A stretch of DNA of 64,000 nucleotides from Paenibacillus fonticola DSM 21315. GTDB taxonomy: Bacteria > Bacillota > Bacilli > Paenibacillales > Paenibacillaceae. Within the stretch, counting starts at the first letter, position 1, and each line of letters starts with the position of its first letter. Below the pieces are notes generated by a model that was given only the letters and a program-made list of their open reading frames with translations, was not told the DNA's origin and did no database searches. The DNA lies in assembly GCF_000381905.1 (NCBI RefSeq), contig NZ_KB907248.1:1-64000 (forward strand). The letters are read 5' to 3'. Positions 44,947-53,371 of this stretch are shown piece by piece. The position numbers were made by a program, and so were the translations under genes.

Positions 44947-46193
44947 TCCGATTTCAGCATAACAATATGAACGAAGAACAGAACAGCCATCACGATCGCG
45001 CTGGCCATAAACGGAGCAGAAGGACCGAGCATGTCCCACATTTTTCCCGAGACAATCGGTCCAACGACCATCCCTGAGCCCTGAATGGTTAGAAACAACC
45101 CCCAAACCGTCCCTTTCTCCCCTTCAGGCAGCAAATGAGAGATCATCGTATCCCATGTAGGCAAAATACACGCATAGCTGATGCCGATAAAAATAACAAT
45201 AATCCAAATCATAGGAATCGTGCGCGTTACAGCAAACAGCCCGATGGAAACCGCAGCCATCGCAAATCCGATATGCAAAAACCACCTTGTGCCGAAGCGG
45301 TCCACCAGCTTACCGATCGGAATAAGCCCTATTACAGTAATTCCACCCCCGGTAACTAAGAGCGCGCTGAACGCCTCCGGCGATAAATTAAGCTCGCTGC
45401 GGACAAACAGCGTAATGACAGGAGTCAATAGTCCGATCGAAAAGGTTTGCAAAAAAAGCGCCGGAAACAGCAGCCTGCTGACATGCAGGTTGTCCCTGAT
45501 ATGCTGAACTGACCGCTTAACATTACTTAGCACACCGCGGAGTCCGCCTTCCCATAACGAAGCTTCTCCCGAATCCGGTGCCGCTGGACTCGCATACGCG
45601 TTCGACTTCGCCTTGCCTGGCAGAAACATTGAGACGATAACCACAACGCCCATAAGCGCAAGCAGAAACCAGAAGACCGGGCGATAGGATCCGTCCACAA
45701 AAAAATTAATGACAACCGGTCCAGTCCCCGTTCCCCCCAGGCTGGATATTTGTATTACACCCATCGCTGTCCCAAAATTGTTATTCTCCCGGGTCACCGA
45801 GGATATTCCCATTAGAACGCACGGCCACAGCGGAGCGGTGCCCATCCCAATCAACGCACAGCCGAGGACGATGAACCCCATCTTGTCCGTCATGGCAATC
45901 AGCAGCACGGCAAAAAATGTGATCAGCAGGCCGATCAGCATCGTCATCCGGAAACCGACCCGTTCGATGAACCAGCCGGCGGGACTGCGGAATACGTTGT
46001 CGCCAATATATTGAAGCGAGAAAGATAAACCGATGGCAAATGCGCTTAATTTCAGCACATCCCCCATATAAACAGGCAATATAGATACGATTAATGCACC
46101 TTTAACGAATTCCACCAAAAACATAATGATCCACAAGCAAATGAATGCAGGCGTCAGCAGTTTTTTGCTTACGAGCTTGGTCGTTATTTCCAC
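44922..46193 (-). CDS. Major facilitator superfamily transporter
   Basis: A 423-residue permease with about 12 hydrophobic segments split by a cytosolic loop (about 195-225, GKAKSNAYASPAAPDSGEAS). Signature A-like loops occur after TM2 (GWFIERVGFRMTM) and TM8 (GKLVDRFGTRW). It belongs to the drug/metabolite efflux type by style, but the substrate is unknown. The GTG start has AAGGGAG eight bases upstream. It is convergent with yktB and divergent from speA. Confidence 0.88.
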   Translation of the reverse strand: MEITTKLVSKKLLTPAFICLWIIMFLVEFVKGALIVSILPVYMGDVLKLSAFAIGLSFSLQYIGDNVFRSPAGWFIERVGFRMTMLIGLLITFFAVLLIAMTDKMGFIVLGCALIGMGTAPLWPCVLMGISSVTRENNNFGTAMGVIQISSLGGTGTGPVVINFFVDGSYRPVFWFLLALMGVVVIVSMFLPGKAKSNAYASPAAPDSGEASLWEGGLRGVLSNVKRSVQHIRDNLHVSRLLFPALFLQTFSIGLLTPVITLFVRSELNLSPEAFSALLVTGGGITVIGLIPIGKLVDRFGTRWFLHIGFAMAAVSIGLFAVTRTIPMIWIIVIFIGISYACILPTWDTMISHLLPEGEKGTVWGLFLTIQGSGMVVGPIVSGKMWDMLGPSAPFMASAIVMAVLFFVHIVMLKSEKSLPRVK

Positions 46194-46430
46194 AGTCGTT
46201 CTCCCTTTTCTCTTTAACGGTCTTTAACTTCATTTCATAAAAAGCCGGCTTTCCGGCACAAAGGTGTAAACGTCCAATGCTGCGATTCATTACAGGCTGT
46301 TACTACAAACAGTTCATTACAAGCTATTCATCACAAACTTATCCATTACAAGCTTGTTCATAGTCTATCCGCTTTATATTACAACTTACACCCCTTTTCC
46401 TGCAATTTAATATTGCCGTTCAAACTTTAC
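46194..46430. other. Intergenic region between the MFS and speA genes
   Basis: About 310 bp to the speA start. It contains a GCCGG-CTTTCC-GGC hairpin near 46243-46256 and a degenerate direct repeat (TTCATTACAAG / TTCATCACAAA / TCCATTACAAG) between about 46311 and 46352. No gene is supported. Confidence 0.5.
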
Positions 46431-46458
46431 TTGCAATCCGCACTCTTTTTGCTATACT
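46431..46458 (+). promoter_or_regulatory. Sigma-A promoter of speA
   Basis: TTGCAA at 46431-46436, a 16-base spacer and TATACT at 46453-46458, about 45 bp before the speA start. Confidence 0.65.
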
Positions 46459-46503
46459 CATCCTTGTTTAAAAAAATTGCAAAGAAAGGCAGGGATGGCC
46501 ATT

Positions 46504-47979
46504 ATGGATCATCAAGCTACACCGCTGTTTACCGCGCTCAAAAAGCATGCAGCCGGCAATCCCGTTCAATTTCACATTCCCGGTCATAAAAAAGGGATGG
46601 GTACTGATCAAGAATTTCGAGAATTTCTAGGTGATAATGCCCTGTCTATCGATTTGATTAATATTGCTCCACTTGATGATCTGCATCAGCCTTCAGGAGT
46701 AATCGAAGAGGCCCAAAAGCTGGCGGCAGATGCATTTGGCGCGGACTTCACTTATTTCTCCGTCCAGGGGACGAGCGGCGCCATCATGACGATGATTTTA
46801 TCGGTTTGTTCCCCAGGCGACAAAATTATCATACCGCGGAATGTGCATAAATCCGTCATGTCTGCGGTTATTTTCGCCGGGGCAAAGCCTGTGTTTGTCT
46901 CACCGGCTCAAGACGAGAATCTCGGAATCGACCACGGCATTACAACTTCCTCCGTAAGGCGGGCGCTGCAGCGCCATCCTGATGCCAAGGCGGTGCTGGT
47001 CATTAACCCGACGTACTTTGGCGTCTGCGCTCATTTGCAAGAGATCGTGGACTTGGCCCATAGCTTTCACGTGCCTGTGCTTGTCGACGAAGCGCACGGC
47101 GTGCACATTCATTTTCATGAGGATCTTCCGATGTCTGCGATGGAGGCCGGCGCGGATATGGCCGCGACAAGCGTTCATAAACTGGGCGGTTCGATGACCC
47201 AAAGCTCCGTGCTCAATCTTAATGTCAAGAACGGCTACGTCAACCCGCAGCGGGTGCAGACGATTATCAGCATGCTGACGACGACGTCCACCTCTTATTT
47301 ACTGCTGGCTTCGCTGGATGCCGCCCGAAGAAGCCTCGCGCTTCACGGCCGTGAAATGATGGAGAGGGCACTGGAGCTGGCGCACTACACGCGCAGCGAA
47401 ATCAATAAAATAACAGGCTTGTACTGCTTCGGCCGAGAAATTCTCGGCAGTGAAGCTACCTATGATCACGATCCGACAAAAATCACCATTCATGTTCGCC
47501 ATCTCGGCATCACGGGCTATGAAACGGAAAACTGGCTGCGCGAACATTATAATATCGAGGTCGAGCTCAGCGACATGTACAATATCCTTTGTTTTATCAC
47601 ACCGGGTGATACACGGGAGACCGTAGATACATTGCTGACGGCACTTCGCGAATTATCTAAATTATATTATAAAGAAAATAATGCCAATGAGCTAATCGTC
47701 AAAATTCCGGAAATCCCCCAGCTATCCCTTATTCCGCGCGATGCCTTTTATGCCGATACCGAAGTGGTTCCCTTCAAGGAATCCGCAGGCCGGATCATCG
47801 CGGAATTCATCTACGTTTATCCGCCGGGAATACCGATTCTGCTTCCGGGCGAAGTCATTTCCCAGGACAATATCGATTATATCGTTGATCATGTGGAGGT
47901 GGGCCTCCCTGTGAAAGGGCCGGAAGACCGCTACATTAACCAGGTGAAAGTAATCGTCGAAGCCGACCCGATTTTTTGA
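46504..47979 (+). CDS. speA: Arginine decarboxylase (Orn/Lys/Arg decarboxylase family)
   Basis: A 491-residue PLP enzyme of fold I, closely similar along its length to B. subtilis SpeA, which makes agmatine from arginine for spermidine synthesis. Signatures: PVQFHIPGHKKG, SVQGTSGAIMTM, VDEAHGVHIHF and TSVHKLGGSMTQSS with the PLP Lys. Several ATG codons compete: 46504 is chosen because AGGG stands nine bases upstream and it matches the SpeA start (x-x-TPL-x-T-x-LKKHA); 46495 is possible. Relatives also include lysine decarboxylases, so the substrate is inferred. Confidence 0.9.
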   Translation: MDHQATPLFTALKKHAAGNPVQFHIPGHKKGMGTDQEFREFLGDNALSIDLINIAPLDDLHQPSGVIEEAQKLAADAFGADFTYFSVQGTSGAIMTMILSVCSPGDKIIIPRNVHKSVMSAVIFAGAKPVFVSPAQDENLGIDHGITTSSVRRALQRHPDAKAVLVINPTYFGVCAHLQEIVDLAHSFHVPVLVDEAHGVHIHFHEDLPMSAMEAGADMAATSVHKLGGSMTQSSVLNLNVKNGYVNPQRVQTIISMLTTTSTSYLLLASLDAARRSLALHGREMMERALELAHYTRSEINKITGLYCFGREILGSEATYDHDPTKITIHVRHLGITGYETENWLREHYNIEVELSDMYNILCFITPGDTRETVDTLLTALRELSKLYYKENNANELIVKIPEIPQLSLIPRDAFYADTEVVPFKESAGRIIAEFIYVYPPGIPILLPGEVISQDNIDYIVDHVEVGLPVKGPEDRYINQVKVIVEADPIF

Positions 47980-47998
47980 CGTTACAGTCCTCGAATCC

Positions 47999-48030
47999 AA
48001 AAAAGCTCCCTTGCACGGGAGCTTCTCTTT
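47999..48030. terminator. Bidirectional terminator of speA and the DUF1292 gene
   Basis: AAAAGCTCCC pairs with GGGAGCTT around 48001-48024, with A- and T-rich flanks. Confidence 0.85.
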
Positions 48031-48060
48031 ATTAGGTCACAAATCTATAGTCACGCGATG

Positions 48061-48375
48061 TTATGCTTCATCCTGGCTGGAGATTAGCTCGTTATACGCT
48101 GCCTCCACTTTACGCCATTCCTCTTCATCCTCAATGTTGTAGAGAACCATCTCTTCGTTCTCTTCCTCCTCAAGGCGAAGAATGATGCCGTCCGCTTCCG
48201 GGTTGTGCCGTTCAAGCAGGAGCGCGTATACTTTCTCTGCCACATCAAACGTTTCTACCAGAACCATTTCCACGTCATTGCCTTCTTCGTCGGTTAGCGT
48301 CAATACAATCTCATCGTGCTCATGGTCATGATCATGTCCACAGCCGCATGATTCATCATGCTTGTGATCGCTCAT
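48061..48375 (-). CDS. DUF1292-family acidic protein
   Basis: A 104-residue DUF1292 protein. A His/Cys-rich N-terminus (HDESCGCGHDHDHEHDE) suggests metal binding, and the rest (EIVLTLTDEEGNDVEMVLVE, MVLYNIEDEEEWRKVEAAYN) is the acidic DUF1292 domain. The family is widespread in Firmicutes and uncharacterised. The ATG at 48375 has GCGAGG upstream; a start at 48429 would add 18 unconserved residues. Confidence 0.88.
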   Translation of the reverse strand: MSDHKHDESCGCGHDHDHEHDEIVLTLTDEEGNDVEMVLVETFDVAEKVYALLLERHNPEADGIILRLEEEENEEMVLYNIEDEEEWRKVEAAYNELISSQDEA

Positions 48376-48498
48376 TGAAATACCTCGCTTTAAATTGATT
48401 TGTTGTTGGATGAACCTGTCAGTTTCCATCCGTATCGTATCATTATTATGCGGGACAGGTCAATTCGAAATAAGCTATCTTAAGCGAGGAACTGTCCA

Positions 48499-49074
48499 TT
48501 ACAGCACTTCAAAGTTTTTTTCTGCGACCAGCACATAATCGGAGTTGCCTTTAGCAGGTTTCATATAAAACCCTATTGTATATGTGCCGGCATTTTTGAA
48601 ATCATACGTATATTCATCGGTTATAAAGTAGAAGTTGCTGCCGAATTCTTTCCCGTCTTTTCCGTCCTTCGTTTGCGTTTGGATCGTTTTGGAGGTGCCA
48701 TCGGGAGCCGTAATCGTTACTTTTACTGCAGAAATATCCGTTTTTAAATTGTCGATCTGGGAGAATACGCTAAATTTAAGCTTCAGCCCTTTCTCTATCT
48801 TTGAAAAAATCTCGTTGCCTTTGAACAGAAAAATATGCACGTTCGGTGTATAATAACTGACTTTCTTCGTCGCTTCATCATATTCAACCAGTCCTTCAAG
48901 TTCCCTGACTGGCACATAGGTTTTGCCATCAATGACGTACCCGCCGTCCTCTACATCACGGCCGTTAATATTCAGCTTGACTTTCTGTGTCGCCGAATCA
49001 GCAAACAACATGGATCCGCCCGTAAGGGAGAATGCCAATACTAGTACCATGATTCTTCTCCATTTCAAGTTCAT
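48499..49074 (-). CDS. Secreted protein with copper-amine-oxidase-N-type stalk domain
   Basis: A 191-residue protein with a signal peptide (about 1-26, cut after LFADS or similar). An amine-oxidase-N-like stalk motif (about 32-70: KLNINGRDVEDGGYVIDGKTYVPVREL) is common in Paenibacillus and Clostridia surface proteins. A C-terminal immunoglobulin-like strand region follows (DNLKTDISAVKVTITAPDGT). The role is unknown, possibly a small wall-associated protein. The ATG at 49074 follows GGAGG by seven bases. Confidence 0.75.
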   Translation of the reverse strand: MNLKWRRIMVLVLAFSLTGGSMLFADSATQKVKLNINGRDVEDGGYVIDGKTYVPVRELEGLVEYDEATKKVSYYTPNVHIFLFKGNEIFSKIEKGLKLKFSVFSQIDNLKTDISAVKVTITAPDGTSKTIQTQTKDGKDGKEFGSNFYFITDEYTYDFKNAGTYTIGFYMKPAKGNSDYVLVAEKNFEVL

Positions 49075-49253
49075 CAATAACCCTCCAATTGATTCATGTT
49101 GATGTTAATGTATACTCCTGCTAGTGGATCAAGTTGCGGTAATTTCTGAAATCACTCTTAATATTTACGAGAATGAAGGACATGCTTTCACTCATCAGGA
49201 AAATCGTGTAAATTAAAAAGGGAGCACGTCACATAGAACAGGAGGAAATACTA

Positions 49254-49988
49254 TTGTCGCTGCAACTTCAAATGCTGGGTACCGGCAGTGCGTTCGCCAA
49301 GCGTTATTACAACAACAACGGACTGCTGTCTATAGATCGTTTCACCTTATTAATCGACTGCGGCATTACAGCCCCTCAGGCGCTTCATCATCTCAATAAG
49401 CCTATGGAGGATATTGACGCCGTACTGATTACGCACATTCACGGGGATCATGTCGGCGGGCTGGAAGAGCTGGCGTTTCGTATGAAATACGTCCATGGAC
49501 GCAAGCCTGTGCTTTATGTTCCAGAACCGCTGGCGCAGCCGCTTTGGGAAAATACGCTGAAGGGCGGGCTCGGACAGGACGGAATCGAAAAGCTGGAGGA
49601 TGCCTTCACCGTTCACCTTCTGCGTGAGGGAGAAACCGCCGCGCTTGCTCCGGGCCTAGCTCTGGAAATTATGCGCACCCCTCATATTCCTGGAAAAAAT
49701 AGCTACTCTTTATACATTAACGATGAAATATTTTATAGCGCCGATATGATCTTTCAGCCTAAGCTGCTGTCGGAGCTCGTATATCAGCGCGGCTGCCGCA
49801 AAATTTTGCACGAGGTGCAGCTCACGGGCCGCGGGGAGGTTCATACTACTTTAGAGGAGCTGCTGTCTCTTCCGGCAAATATCCGGGACAAAATTTACTT
49901 AATGCATTATGGCGATGAGATGGAGGCATTTATAGAACAGGCTCAAGAAATGGAATTTCTTCGCCAGCATGAAGTGTATACGTTATAA
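49254..49988 (+). CDS. Metallo-beta-lactamase-fold hydrolase (RNase Z/YycJ-like group)
   Basis: A 244-residue MBL protein: LGTGSAFAKR, LIDCGITAP, the zinc motif THIHGDHVGG (about 60-69), HIPGKNSYSLYI, EVQLTGRGEVHT and MHYGDE. The motif order fits tRNase Z-like or cyclic-phosphodiesterase-type hydrolases. Substrate unknown. The TTG start has GGAGG eight bases upstream. It ends at a terminator shared with the DUF3892 gene. Confidence 0.85.
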   Translation: MSLQLQMLGTGSAFAKRYYNNNGLLSIDRFTLLIDCGITAPQALHHLNKPMEDIDAVLITHIHGDHVGGLEELAFRMKYVHGRKPVLYVPEPLAQPLWENTLKGGLGQDGIEKLEDAFTVHLLREGETAALAPGLALEIMRTPHIPGKNSYSLYINDEIFYSADMIFQPKLLSELVYQRGCRKILHEVQLTGRGEVHTTLEELLSLPANIRDKIYLMHYGDEMEAFIEQAQEMEFLRQHEVYTL

Positions 49989-50017
49989 CAAAATGCACAA
50001 CTGCATCGCGCTGCAGC

Positions 50018-50058
50018 GAAAAGCAGCCCGAGGGATTTTTCTCCCTGGGCTGCTTTTT
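50018..50058. terminator. Bidirectional terminator between MBL and DUF3892 genes
   Basis: AAAAGCAGCCC pairs with GGGCTGCTTTTT around 50019-50058 with an inner GGGA/TCCC stem. Confidence 0.9.
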
Positions 50059-50067
50059 CGGTCTGTC

Positions 50068-50313
50068 CTATTCGAATGTAGGCAAGGCGTCCAGATTGTT
50101 GGACGGATCCCCGTCGGCATCGCCGCGGATGTACATTTCGCCGTCTTTTCCTTTGAAAATGTTGACGCCCGCAATCGCTCCCGCATTCACTTCGCGCAAA
50201 GCATCCTCGTAATTCAATATACGTCCACTGGAGGTCTTGAAAGAGGTTAAGTTACCGTCCCCGTTCCTTTGCACCGCAATAAAAGTCTCTCTGCTGTCGA
50301 CAGCCATACTCAT
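50068..50313 (-). CDS. DUF3892-family protein
   Basis: An 81-residue protein: ETFIAVQRNGDGNLTSFKTS, ILNYEDALREVNAGAIAGVNIF and the closing DGDPSNNLDALPTFE, the pattern of DUF3892. Function unknown. The ATG at 50313 has AAGGAG close upstream; the TTG at 50367 has none. Confidence 0.82.
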   Translation of the reverse strand: MSMAVDSRETFIAVQRNGDGNLTSFKTSSGRILNYEDALREVNAGAIAGVNIFKGKDGEMYIRGDADGDPSNNLDALPTFE

Positions 50314-50399
50314 TACATCTCCTTCACCGTGGTAGTATCCCGGCAGGGATGTTGTTAGTTTAGCCAATGCCGGCTATGAATATGAATTAGGCAGAGCCT

Positions 50400-50843
50400 C
50401 TATAACGGCTTCTCCATGCGTACGTGCAGTATGCCTGCATCATAGAACGGCTCCGTAGAAACCGTTTCGTAGCCGAGCTTCGCATAAAAAGCCTCCGCCT
50501 GGCACTGGGCGTCCAATACGGATTTGGTCAAGCCAAGCTCCCTGGCCCGCTCTTCGAGAGCCAGCAGCAGTATTTTGCCAAGCCCCTGGGACCGGAATGA
50601 CTTGCGGACCGCAATGCGCTGCATTTTCGCACTGTTGTCTTTATAGTACGTAATCCTTCCGGTCGCTGCAGCTGCGCCTTCCATCTCAATCAGCACATGA
50701 ACGGCATCCGGACCGATGACATCATTCTCGTCGATTTCCAGATCGAGCGGCACCTTCTGCTCCTCCACGAAAACCTCCTTGCGAATTTCCAAGCATTTGT
50801 TCAGTTGCTCTTCCGAGCTAACGGCAATAATTACTGCAGCCAT
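50400..50843 (-). CDS. GNAT-family N-acetyltransferase (ElaA-like)
   Basis: A 147-residue GNAT enzyme, with EVFVEEQKVPLDLEID near the N-terminus and the acetyl-CoA loop MQRIAVRKSFRSQGLGKILLLALEERA. YAKLGYE is characteristic of the ElaA/YitI subgroup. The substrate is unknown. The ATG at 50843 has GGGAGG seven bases upstream; longer starts lack a well-spaced site. It follows the small DUF3892 gene's region on the same strand. Confidence 0.85.
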   Translation of the reverse strand: MAAVIIAVSSEEQLNKCLEIRKEVFVEEQKVPLDLEIDENDVIGPDAVHVLIEMEGAAAATGRITYYKDNSAKMQRIAVRKSFRSQGLGKILLLALEERARELGLTKSVLDAQCQAEAFYAKLGYETVSTEPFYDAGILHVRMEKPL

Positions 50844-50965
50844 TCCCATTCCTCCCGCCATATACTTCCTTACTCCAAACTGCACTATTATACAAAAAAA
50901 AAGTTTTCATGTATAGTTGAAGTTGTTCATAAAGAATAGTTTCACGAAAGGGGCTATGCTCTGCT

Positions 50966-51076
50966 ATGATTTACGGAATGACTATAGCAGCCGCCATATT
51001 AATATCCGTCCTCCTCATCGTCGCCATGTTCTATACAACGAAAAAGGGCTATTCCCGCAATTGGGAAGACGAATGA
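50966..51076 (+). CDS. Small membrane protein, 36 residues
   Basis: A short frame: MIYGMTIAAAILISVLLIVA followed by MFYTTKKGYSRNWEDE. It is a single hydrophobic helix (about 5-23) with a basic then acidic C-terminal tail, as in CydS-like or stress-type micro-membrane proteins. The ATG is preceded by AAAGGGG, a little far away. It is the only plus-strand unit between two minus-strand genes, and its stop is only five bases from the lipoprotein stop on the other strand. Below the usual length cut-off, so it is easily missed; function unknown. Confidence 0.55.
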   Translation: MIYGMTIAAAILISVLLIVAMFYTTKKGYSRNWEDE

Positions 51077-51080
51077 GCCA

Positions 51081-51329
51081 TCACGGAGGCGTGATGGCTT
51101 CTTTAGAGTAAACATGCTCCCGCACGGACTTGCCGTATACACTGTCCCGCACGGATTGGCCAAACCAGGAAGGGAACTGCTGCTGCCGCAGCATCGTCTC
51201 TTCATTCGGCTGCACACCGCCGCATCCTCCAACGGCAAGCAGCAGGAAGGCGCTGCCTGAGAGCAAAGCTCTTTTGGACGTTTTCAAGCCAGACCTCAGC
51301 CTGGAAGCTAACTGCCTAGGTTGGGGCAT
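51081..51329 (-). CDS. Small hypothetical lipoprotein
   Basis: An 82-residue protein with a basic N-terminus, a hydrophobic segment and a lipobox LAVGGC (about residues 31-36). The mature part (GVQPNEETMLRQQQFPSWFG, YGKSVREHVYSKEAIT) is short. The ATG at 51329 has GGAGGAG seven bases upstream. Family not recognised; probably membrane-anchored. Confidence 0.65.
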   Translation of the reverse strand: MPQPRQLASRLRSGLKTSKRALLSGSAFLLLAVGGCGGVQPNEETMLRQQQFPSWFGQSVRDSVYGKSVREHVYSKEAITPP

Positions 51330-51420
51330 ACTTCTCCTCCTCTCTCGAACAATGTTCTCATTTGCTAAAAACATTGTCGTCTTCTGGAGGGGGCTTTATA
51401 CGCAATAAAAAGAGCCTGCC

Positions 51421-52107
51421 TTACTCCTTCCACCATACGCCTGCGCATTCCGGCAATGTTGACCAGCGATTGTTCTTTATCCGCTCGGCCAACTCCTCGC
51501 CAAAGAAAAATTCAGTATGTTCAATCGCCTCTTCTACCGACGCGAACTTATAGTCTGCCCTGACCCATCGATGCTGGAACCCGTATTTTTGCTCAAGCAG
51601 CGAATAATAGGAAGTAAGGAATTCCGGCGGGTCGGGCGTTTCCGTTCCGGTACCCATCGTTTCAAATATAATAATTGTCCCGTCAGGTTTAAGAATGCGC
51701 TCCAGTTCTGAAAGAATTTTGTCCAGATTGCTGTCCCATTCCTGATGATTCGAGCTCGCAAGGTAACAAATGCTCCATCCCGACACCACGAGGTCTACGG
51801 ACGAGTCGGGGACAGGCAGCGACCTATGATCCGCCTCCAGGGTAATCCAGTTGCGGACAAAATTCTGTTCTGTCAATTTTCGATCTAAAATATCCAGCAT
51901 GGGCTGTGATGCATCGGTGCAGATGAGAGTCTTCACTTCAGGAGCGAGAAATGAGGCCAGTCTTCCGGAGCCCGCCCCCAAATCAAGCACGTCCAAATTT
52001 TTATAAGGCCGAATTTGCCGGACAATTTCAGATAGATCGGGCTGCCTGCTGATCATCGATTCATAAGCCTCGGCTTGGGATAAATAAACTTGATCATGAT
52101 TTGACAT
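51421..52107 (-). CDS. Class I SAM-dependent methyltransferase
   Basis: A 228-residue methyltransferase: motif I LDVLDLGAGSGRLASFL, acidic ICTDASQPM, ADHRSLPVPDSSVDLVVSGW and ILKPDGTIIIFETMG. It is a small stand-alone methylase of unknown substrate. It is the last chromosomal gene before the tRNA-Val fragment and prophage junction. Confidence 0.85.
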   Translation of the reverse strand: MSNHDQVYLSQAEAYESMISRQPDLSEIVRQIRPYKNLDVLDLGAGSGRLASFLAPEVKTLICTDASQPMLDILDRKLTEQNFVRNWITLEADHRSLPVPDSSVDLVVSGWSICYLASSNHQEWDSNLDKILSELERILKPDGTIIIFETMGTGTETPDPPEFLTSYYSLLEQKYGFQHRWVRADYKFASVEEAIEHTEFFFGEELAERIKNNRWSTLPECAGVWWKE

Positions 52108-52338
52108 GTTCTACTCTCACTACCTTTTTCATTGAAATTTAGCAACAAAAAGCCCCAGCCCATAGACGCTCTTATCTAAAGCTGAGGCATATGCTTGGCT
52201 TGAGCTGCTTCTATTATATATCAAATTTGCTTAATAAGCTTTAGCAGAGTGCAGAAGTAAGGAAGCTGCAACCCCAAATTTTAACCAAAAAGCTGACTTC
52301 AGGACATGCTGCAAACAGCTAAACCTTATCGAATATGC
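52108..52338. other. Intergenic region left of the prophage junction
   Basis: About 230 bp between the methyltransferase gene and the tRNA terminator. It holds a weak GCCCCAGC/GCTGAGGC hairpin around 52151-52187. No gene is supported. Confidence 0.5.
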
Positions 52339-52366
52339 AAAAAAACCCTTGCTGCGCAAGGGTTTT
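52339..52366. terminator. tRNA-Val terminator, surviving at the prophage left end
   Basis: AAAACCCTTGC (52342-52352) pairs with GCAAGGGTTTT (52356-52366), with a T-run on the minus strand. It lies six bases beyond the tRNA 3' fragment and would have ended the original tRNA transcript. Confidence 0.85.
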
Positions 52367-52371
52367 CAGTA

Positions 52372-52413
52372 TGATCTGTAGTGGGCTCGAACCACTGACC
52401 CCCACCCTGTCAA
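52372..52413 (-). tRNA. 3' fragment of tRNA-Val(GAC): prophage attachment site
   Basis: Minus-strand bases 52413 to 52372 match tRNA positions 32-73: anticodon loop TTGACAG with GAC, 3' stem GGTGG, variable GGGTC, T-arm AGTGG-TTCGAGC-CCACT, acceptor ACAGATC and discriminator A. The 5' half is absent; bases upstream of the loop no longer pair with the stem. It is not a functional tRNA. The pattern is that of a phage that entered the 3' half of a tRNA gene. Confidence 0.85.
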
Positions 52414-52601
52414 AGGCGTTGGGAAGGGGACTTTAAACGGAATTAATTCCAAAAAGCTAGTAATATCAAGGGTTCAAGGTGTTCGCATCTTGTTCCCATT
52501 TGGACTTAATTCTATACATTTCACTGTATTCTGTCCCCAATTTGTCCCCAACAATAAACCCTTCGTAATAAAGGCCGCTAAGTGTGTTTGAGCTCGATAA
52601 G
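52414..52601. other. Attachment-side non-coding region of the prophage
   Basis: No gene is supported. A direct repeat of TGTCCCCAA at 52532-52540 and 52543-52551 (11-bp step) may be arm-type sites for the phage integrase, or the remains of an integrase gene end. A minus-strand frame of 65 codons across it lacks a good start. Confidence 0.45.
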
Positions 52602-52635
52602 AAAATAACCCCGCTGGCATTTAGCTGGCGGGGTT
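52602..52635 (-). terminator. Terminator of the phage late operon
   Basis: AACCCCGC (52607-52614) pairs with GCGGGGTT (52628-52635), followed by ATTTTC on the minus strand, 35 bp after the amidase stop. Confidence 0.85.
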
Positions 52636-52669
52636 CTACCGATGCTTTCGGATTTTGTATCATTATATA

Positions 52670-53371
52670 CTACTTAATCAACCTGGACAAGATCGTTCCA
52701 AGCGTTCCGACATCAACCGGATCCGTTGCCTGCCAATCTGGACTGATTCCGGCATTTTTGACCAGCCATTCCCGGCCCTTCTCTTTCCACTCAGGTACTT
52801 TTGCCACGGCTGCTCCCTCCCTTCGTTTTAATCCTAGGTACTTAGCGATGCCGGACACATGCCCTTGGATAATCGCTTCGATCACCTCTGGCCGTTTAAG
52901 CTTGGCCGCATCAGCTGCCACATCGATAAACAAGTTTTCAGTCAGGACCGCAGGCATTTTGCTCTCCCGGACCATGTGCAAGTTTTTAGTCTTCTTACCT
53001 CTATCGATCACGCCATACGGTTTCAACGTTGCCATAATCTCGGAGTGCAAGACGTTCTGGAGAGAGGACGAAGCAGTTGAAGCCGAAGTATATCGGAACG
53101 ATTCAAAGCCGCCAGCCCCGCCACCTGCATTGCAATGAATGGACAGGAGAAGGTCTGCTTTAGCTGCATTCGCCTTGTCAGTGCGTTCTTTAAGCTCCAA
53201 AAACACATCCGTGCTCCGGGAGAGTAGAACCTGAACGCCTTCATACTGCGATTCTAACCGCTCCTTAACGCCTAGGGACACCGCAAGCGCGATGTCCTTC
53301 TCCTTCAGTCCATTGGAGACAGCCCCCGGATCCTTGCCACCATGGCCAGCATCAATCCATACTTTTTTCAT
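52670..53371 (-). CDS. Phage endolysin, N-acetylmuramoyl-L-alanine amidase (Amidase_3)
   Basis: A 233-residue lysin. The Amidase_3 domain (about 1-175) has DAGHGGKDPGA (zinc His9), the Glu in LKEKDIAL, SIHCNAG and the catalytic Glu in LTENLFID. A C-terminal segment (about 190-233, VPEWKEKGREWLVKNAG) is typical of phage amidase wall-binding tails. It cleaves the amide between muramic acid and the stem peptide at the end of infection. Its start overlaps the holin gene by 20 bp, so the lysis genes are translationally coupled. GGGAG precedes the ATG. Confidence 0.93.
   Translation of the reverse strand: MKKVWIDAGHGGKDPGAVSNGLKEKDIALAVSLGVKERLESQYEGVQVLLSRSTDVFLELKERTDKANAAKADLLLSIHCNAGGGAGGFESFRYTSASTASSSLQNVLHSEIMATLKPYGVIDRGKKTKNLHMVRESKMPAVLTENLFIDVAADAAKLKRPEVIEAIIQGHVSGIAKYLGLKRREGAAVAKVPEWKEKGREWLVKNAGISPDWQATDPVDVGTLGTILSRLIK

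Noticed and set aside
52372..52413. Functional tRNA-Val gene
   Set aside because: The D-arm, the 5' acceptor strand and the 5' anticodon stem are missing; only positions 32-73 are present.
52466..52663. 65-codon minus-strand frame next to the attachment site as an integrase remnant
   Set aside because: It runs through the late-operon terminator and lacks a start signal; the resemblance of its end to integrase tails is too short to support.
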